Shown here: positions 7,353 to 8,685 of the stretch, piece after piece
Numbering within the stretch: the stretch's first letter is position 1
Layout of the letters: each line of letters opens with the position of its first letter
NCBI GenBank assembly: GCA_964373575.1
Contig: CAYJVB010000035.1
Location: 1-8,685 of the forward strand
Source: CAYJVB01 sp964373575
GTDB lineage: Archaea; Aenigmatarchaeota; Aenigmatarchaeia; CG10238-14
Length of the DNA stretch: 8,685 nt
Direction: 5' to 3'
Made by a program: the position numbers and the translations under genes
The notes under the pieces: generated by a model
Told to the model about the DNA's origin: nothing
Seen by the model: only the letters and a program-made list of their open reading frames with translations
Databases searched by the model: none

Positions 7353-7664
7353 ATGAGCATGATTAATAAGGAAATTGTTATAAAATGTCCATTCTGCAAA
7401 ATAGGAGATATAAAAATTATTCATATACCAAAATCTGTCAGATTTAAGAAGGGATCTTGGGGTGGTAGCAAACCCGGTATAATAAGTACAGAAGAGAAGG
7501 TAATGATAGTAGACAAAGAGTGCCAAAATTGTAGAAAGACAAGTAAAGAAATAGAGAAAGCATTGAAAACTGGAAATGTAAAAGAAATCACACATGAAGA
7601 GTTCCTGAAGAGGCTTAAAAATTCTGGATTACCAACATTAATAGAAAGTAAAAAACAAGAGTGA
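7353..7664 (+). CDS. Small zinc-ribbon protein
   Basis: This 103-residue soluble protein has two CxxC knuckles: CPFC (12-15) and CQNC (57-60). They are separated by a basic, glycine-rich stretch (KSVRFKKGSWGGSKPG, 27-42) and a beta-strand EEKVMIVDKE. Together this is a zinc-ribbon-like fold with a long insertion. The C-terminal half (61-103) is a charged helix region rich in Lys and Glu. Zinc ribbons of this size commonly bind nucleic acid or act as subunits of larger complexes. I recognise the fold but not a named family or specific role. The ATG at 7353 follows a TATA box by about 24 bases and lacks a Shine-Dalgarno, which suggests leaderless translation; Met3 at 7359 is an alternative. It is the first gene of a three-gene plus-strand operon and ends three bases before the next gene. 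Confidence 0.82.
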   Translation: MSMINKEIVIKCPFCKIGDIKIIHIPKSVRFKKGSWGGSKPGIISTEEKVMIVDKECQNCRKTSKEIEKALKTGNVKEITHEEFLKRLKNSGLPTLIESKKQE

Positions 7665-7667
7665 TAT

Positions 7668-7952
7668 ATGTTCTATCTCTCCCTTCTCATCGTCTGGCTC
7701 GGCGCCTTTGCTGGAAGGCTTTACCTGAAGAAGGCGGCTCTGAAACTTCCATACGTTGACAAGAGCAGGACGTTGCATTTTGGCTTCTTAGACTTGTTTG
7801 TATACGGCACAGTTGCTTGGTTAGTTTACATTACACAGTACAAAGAACTCGATATAATAGCAGCCCTTCTGTACGGCTTTGGTTCAAGGTCTATAGTAGG
7901 TCTGTTTGAGGCATACCTCAAAAAGAAGGGGATAAACCCAAAGATGTTTTAG
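7668..7952 (+). CDS. Small integral membrane protein, holin-like size
   Basis: This 94-residue hydrophobic protein has probable membrane segments at 1-20 (FYLSLLIVWLGAFAGRLYL), about 41-57 (LDLFVYGTVAWLVYITQ) and about 60-80 (including IIAALLYGFG). A basic loop KKAALK...DKSR and a basic tail (AYLKKKGINPKMF) suggest cytoplasmic faces. Family is not recognised. Its size and topology resemble holins or other small pore-like membrane proteins of mobile elements, but this is weak evidence. The start at 7668 has GAGTGAT immediately upstream, matching part of the archaeal anti-Shine-Dalgarno, and lies three bases after the zinc-ribbon stop. The first third of the gene uses clearly more G/C-rich codons (CTC, ATC, GTC, GGC, GCC) than its neighbours, which hints at a different origin. 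Confidence 0.72.
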   Translation: MFYLSLLIVWLGAFAGRLYLKKAALKLPYVDKSRTLHFGFLDLFVYGTVAWLVYITQYKELDIIAALLYGFGSRSIVGLFEAYLKKKGINPKMF

Positions 7953-7963
7953 ATATCGTCTTT

Positions 7964-8518
7964 ATGTACACTATAAACATTTCAAAGAGCAAGAAAAAAA
8001 CTATTGAAATTCTCCTTTTAATAGCAATACCGTTATTGACACTATTTGCTCAATACTCAGATTCTCAAATAAACGATTATCAATCATCAGTTATAAGTTT
8101 ACATTTAGAATCTGTAAGAACATATGAAATGTACTTAAACAGAGTATTAACACAAAGGATACTACCGGTTTATAACATCCTTCCACCATTGAATGTCACA
8201 GTTCTTGAAGATATATATGATGCCCCAAATGAGGGCACTTCTGGATTAAGCCTAATCTATCAGAAATACAAAAGAAGTGAGATTGGATATAGTGATTTTA
8301 TAAAAGAGCTTCAACACTTTTATGCAAACGAGGGATATCGATATAAAATTAGTTACAACGAAAAAATATCAAAATTGGATAATATAATTTCCACTGGGAC
8401 TATTTGGCAACCTATCAAACTAGCATTATACATTCTCATAGTAATTCTTTCTATAATCACTCTTACCCTCGTCTTATTTAATAGTGAAACTCCAAATGAA
8501 CTAAAGAATTTAAGTTAG
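7964..8518 (+). CDS. Two-pass membrane protein with extracytoplasmic domain
   Basis: This 184-residue protein has an N-terminal membrane helix after a lysine cluster (SKSKKKT, then IEILLLIAIPLLTLFA, 14-29) and a C-terminal helix (LALYILIVILSIITLTLVLF, 153-172). About 120 residues lie between them (30-150), rich in Tyr, Ser and acidic residues and predicted helical. By the positive-inside rule this middle domain should be outside the membrane. The short C-terminal tail is SETPNELKNLS. The family is not recognised and no catalytic motif is visible. It starts 11 bases after the previous stop with no clear Shine-Dalgarno, so coupling to the gene upstream is likely. Two-transmembrane proteins with a helical outer domain can be sensors or anchor subunits, but nothing here fixes a role. 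It may work with the 94-residue membrane protein encoded just before it. Confidence 0.75.
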   Translation: MYTINISKSKKKTIEILLLIAIPLLTLFAQYSDSQINDYQSSVISLHLESVRTYEMYLNRVLTQRILPVYNILPPLNVTVLEDIYDAPNEGTSGLSLIYQKYKRSEIGYSDFIKELQHFYANEGYRYKISYNEKISKLDNIISTGTIWQPIKLALYILIVILSIITLTLVLFNSETPNELKNLS

Positions 8519-8536
8519 TAATCCAAACAAATCCTT

Positions 8537-8662
8537 ATGTCTTCAAAATCGGTTAACAAGACCGAAGACAGAAAACTCAAGACCACAACAGCTAACCCAC
8601 AGGGAAGCAAACCTCAGATCATTATCCCGGCGGGAGCGTTTTTTATTTTTAAACGGCACTGA
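8537..8662 (+). CDS. Doubtful 41-residue basic open frame
   Basis: An ATG-started frame of 41 codons begins MSSKSVNKTEDRKLK and ends in AGAFFIFKRH. It is lysine-rich and has no Shine-Dalgarno upstream. Its 3' half contains a hairpin and a T-run that look like a transcription terminator, which argues against a real gene. Listed so that the 167-base tail of the window is accounted for. Non-coding sequence is the more likely reading. Confidence 0.15.
   Translation: MSSKSVNKTEDRKLKTTTANPQGSKPQIIIPAGAFFIFKRH
8625..8650 (+). terminator. Hairpin plus T-run terminator for the plus-strand operon
   Basis: TCCC at 8625-8628 pairs with GGGA at 8632-8635 around a three-base loop. It is followed after three bases by a T-rich run (8639-8650, interrupted by one A). 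Archaeal termination depends mainly on the T-run. It lies about 110 bases after the last membrane-protein gene, so the transcript would carry a sizeable 3' tail, including a second possible stem (TCTTC 8540-8544 region with GAAGA near 8567). Confidence 0.45.
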
Positions 8663-8685
8663 ACTAGACAGTTTTGATTGAATTT

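Noticed and set aside
7341..7595. Minus-strand open frame opposite the zinc-ribbon gene
   Set aside because: It is antisense to a gene with two CxxC knuckles and a good promoter, and its own product is Phe/Tyr/Cys-rich shadow sequence.
1..8685. CRISPR array, insertion sequence, or attachment-site repeats
   Set aside because: No regularly spaced direct repeats, no transposase or integrase gene, and no matching repeats at the edges of the operon were seen by eye.

Overview
AT-rich, gene-dense, probably archaeal DNA. Three things point to an archaeon: a paired HerA-type ATPase and NurA-type nuclease, Shine-Dalgarno stretches of the GGAGG/AGGTG kind, and a TATA box about 24 bases before the start of a gene that looks leaderless. 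I cannot name the lineage. The window looks like an accessory region rather than a core locus.

Layout. (1) 1-113, minus strand: the start of an unrecognised gene that runs off the left edge. (2) 114-387: no gene, but a run of inverted repeats that folds into one closed, multi-hairpin structure (132-348), a candidate structured RNA. (3) 388-7266, minus strand: a tight six-gene operon, transcribed right to left. Its order is DNA methyltransferase (motifs DxFxGxGT and TSPPY), NurA-like nuclease, HerA-like hexameric ATPase, a 41-residue protein hidden between two large genes (3357-3482), a Rad50/SMC-like ATPase without a zinc hook, and a 296-residue protein with a probable winged-helix N-terminus. 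Junctions are 2-5 bases apart or overlapping, so the genes are probably co-expressed. (4) 7267-7352: a divergent AT-rich promoter region. (5) 7353-8518, plus strand: an operon for a zinc-ribbon protein and two small membrane proteins. (6) 8519-8685: no confident gene, with a hairpin plus T-run terminator near 8625-8650.

How the genes may work together (inference). HerA and NurA normally cooperate with Mre11-Rad50 to resect DNA ends. Here there is no Mre11, the Rad50-like protein lacks its zinc hook, and a DNA methyltransferase leads the operon. This fits a self/non-self DNA-processing system better than housekeeping repair. The methyltransferase could mark host DNA, the HerA-NurA complex could translocate and degrade unmarked DNA, and the SMC-like ATPase with its winged-helix partner could sense or load onto DNA. 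HerA-NurA-methyltransferase associations have been discussed as mobile or defence systems. The specific six-part arrangement, with the small protein and the hookless SMC, is what deserves attention.
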